Positions 62,957 through 64,000 of a DNA stretch of 64,000 bases are shown here, piece by piece; within the stretch, counting starts at the first letter, position 1; each line of letters begins with the position of its first letter. Under the pieces are notes generated by a model, which saw only the letters and a program-made list of their open reading frames with translations, was not told the DNA's origin and made no database searches. The position numbers and the translations under genes are program-made. Origin of the DNA: Apoderus coryli (Eukaryota; Arthropoda; Insecta; Coleoptera; Attelabidae); contig OU452202.1 of NCBI GenBank assembly GCA_911728435.2, positions 10,023,135-10,087,134 on the forward strand, read 5' to 3'.

Positions 62957-64000
62957 CTAAAAAGAAGAGGATGTAGATTAATGCCTGTTTTTGTATAATG
63001 AAAAGTCCTGATGGTTTTAGAGTTACCTTGAAATGTTCCCACATTTATTTAATGAAACAGTAATCGGTATGTAATTTTGTTGTTGACAGTTTGCCTTGGA
63101 TTTTATCCAATTGTTGTGTATTTTGATAAAAACTAACTACTACTACTCAGGCGCGTGCTGGGCCAATTTTAGGGCCCCGCAAGTCTTAAATTGTGTTAGG
63201 GCCATCGATTGTTTCGTATCGCTAAATCAGATCATAGGGCCCCTTGACCAATTTATGATAAGAACCAACCGGGAAACTTCCTGTGGACCAGCACACGCCT
63301 GCTACAACCCTAAAGTTCTCAAAGGCAGAGGGAGAGGGATAGATACTACGTCAGCAGAACTGCCTAGACTGAACTCTGTAACCTCACTAGGTTTTGGAGT
63401 TCAGATAATTACAGAAGACTAACAAATTGAAACTATCGTTTGAAGATACCAGTACCACTGGTTACACAGACATTTTAATCACCCTCTCCCTCTATATTAA
63501 ATTTTACTGACAATACATTTCAAGACAGAAAAGGTATTTAAATTCCAAAAAATATATAAAAAATACTGGTATGTACGTACCAATCCATCAACTTCTCTGT
63601 TACCATACAAAGGCAAATAATTTGGAAGCTTGTGGAAAAAAATTAAAAATACTTAGCAGAATGGCACTTCAATATTTACGTATAAACATATTTACAATTA
63701 AAAATAGGTAAATCTGCATTATATGTGTATAGCATAATTCGACTGTCCGCAGACCATTTTGCTAAATCAGTTTACGGTGTTGCTAGGTTTAACCATTTAC
63801 ATCAACGATCTTCCTAGTAAAGTGCTTGCGTCTCGTGGACTGCTGATGACCTTAAGTTGTTTAATAATTATTAACAGTACGCAACTGGCAAGGTTATAGG
63901 TCGTTGGGATTCATTATTAGGAATAGAAAAAAATTTGAAATATCCACATTTTTTAAGTAAATATATATATATATATATATATATATAGATAACTTAGTGT
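62957..64000. other. Vps18 intron and window edge
   Basis: May contain one further Vps18 exon at 63593-63634 (minus). Around 63778-63900 the plus strand reads TIYINDLPSKVLASRGLL, a scrap of LINE RT. An (AT)n run fills about 63961-63987. Confidence 0.4.

Noticed and set aside
63593..63634. Possible additional Vps18 exon
   Set aside because: Phase fits the next exon and there is a GT donor, but the 16 residues do not clearly match the family; left as a note in the Vps18 entry.

Overview
This is nuclear DNA from an animal, almost certainly an insect. The genes have GT-AG introns, are AT-rich, and their best-recognised relatives are insect/metazoan proteins. The window is crowded with insect-type transposons (copia, a gypsy-type solo LTR, Jockey/CR1- and RTE-type LINEs, a Penelope relic, rosa-like mariners, PIF/Harbinger, MITEs). 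A beetle is my guess, but nothing here proves the order.

Host genes, left to right: mitochondrial aconitase (+, 1853-11016, first exons lie to the left); U2AF large subunit (-, 11409-18077); a THAP-domain pseudogene inside an inverted-repeat element (-, 18661-20304); vimar/RAP1GDS1 (+, 21324-24828); an orphan, broken last exon of the WD40 protein TBL3/UTP13 (-, 26680-27160); TMEM186 (+, 30781-35975); mitochondrial ribosomal protein S7 (-, 36011-37396); MAP kinase kinase 4 (+, 39782-44433); and the HOPS/CORVET subunit Vps18/deep orange (-, 50705-62956, 5' exons lie to the right). The genes are unrelated housekeeping or signalling genes rather than an operon-like set. All splice junctions listed were phase-checked by hand and give uninterrupted reading frames.

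Mobile DNA fills the introns and spacers. An intact rosa-type (DD41D) mariner with 340-bp terminal repeats sits in the last aconitase intron. A decayed relative with the same outer termini sits in the TMEM186 intron. A Harbinger relic folded into a snap-back and a MITE lie between mRpS7 and Mkk4. A LINE is nested in another DNA element at 47933-50575. Vps18 introns carry at least five retroelement fragments.

The most striking observation is a family of about 107-bp elements with inverted termini (867-962, 22815-22921, 42566-42672). Their centre is a type I hammerhead ribozyme. The copy in Mkk4 intron 3 has every core nucleotide, all three helices and a GUC cleavage site, in sense orientation with the host gene. 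A second family, with inverted repeats around a tRNA-like core, lies at 55486-55970.
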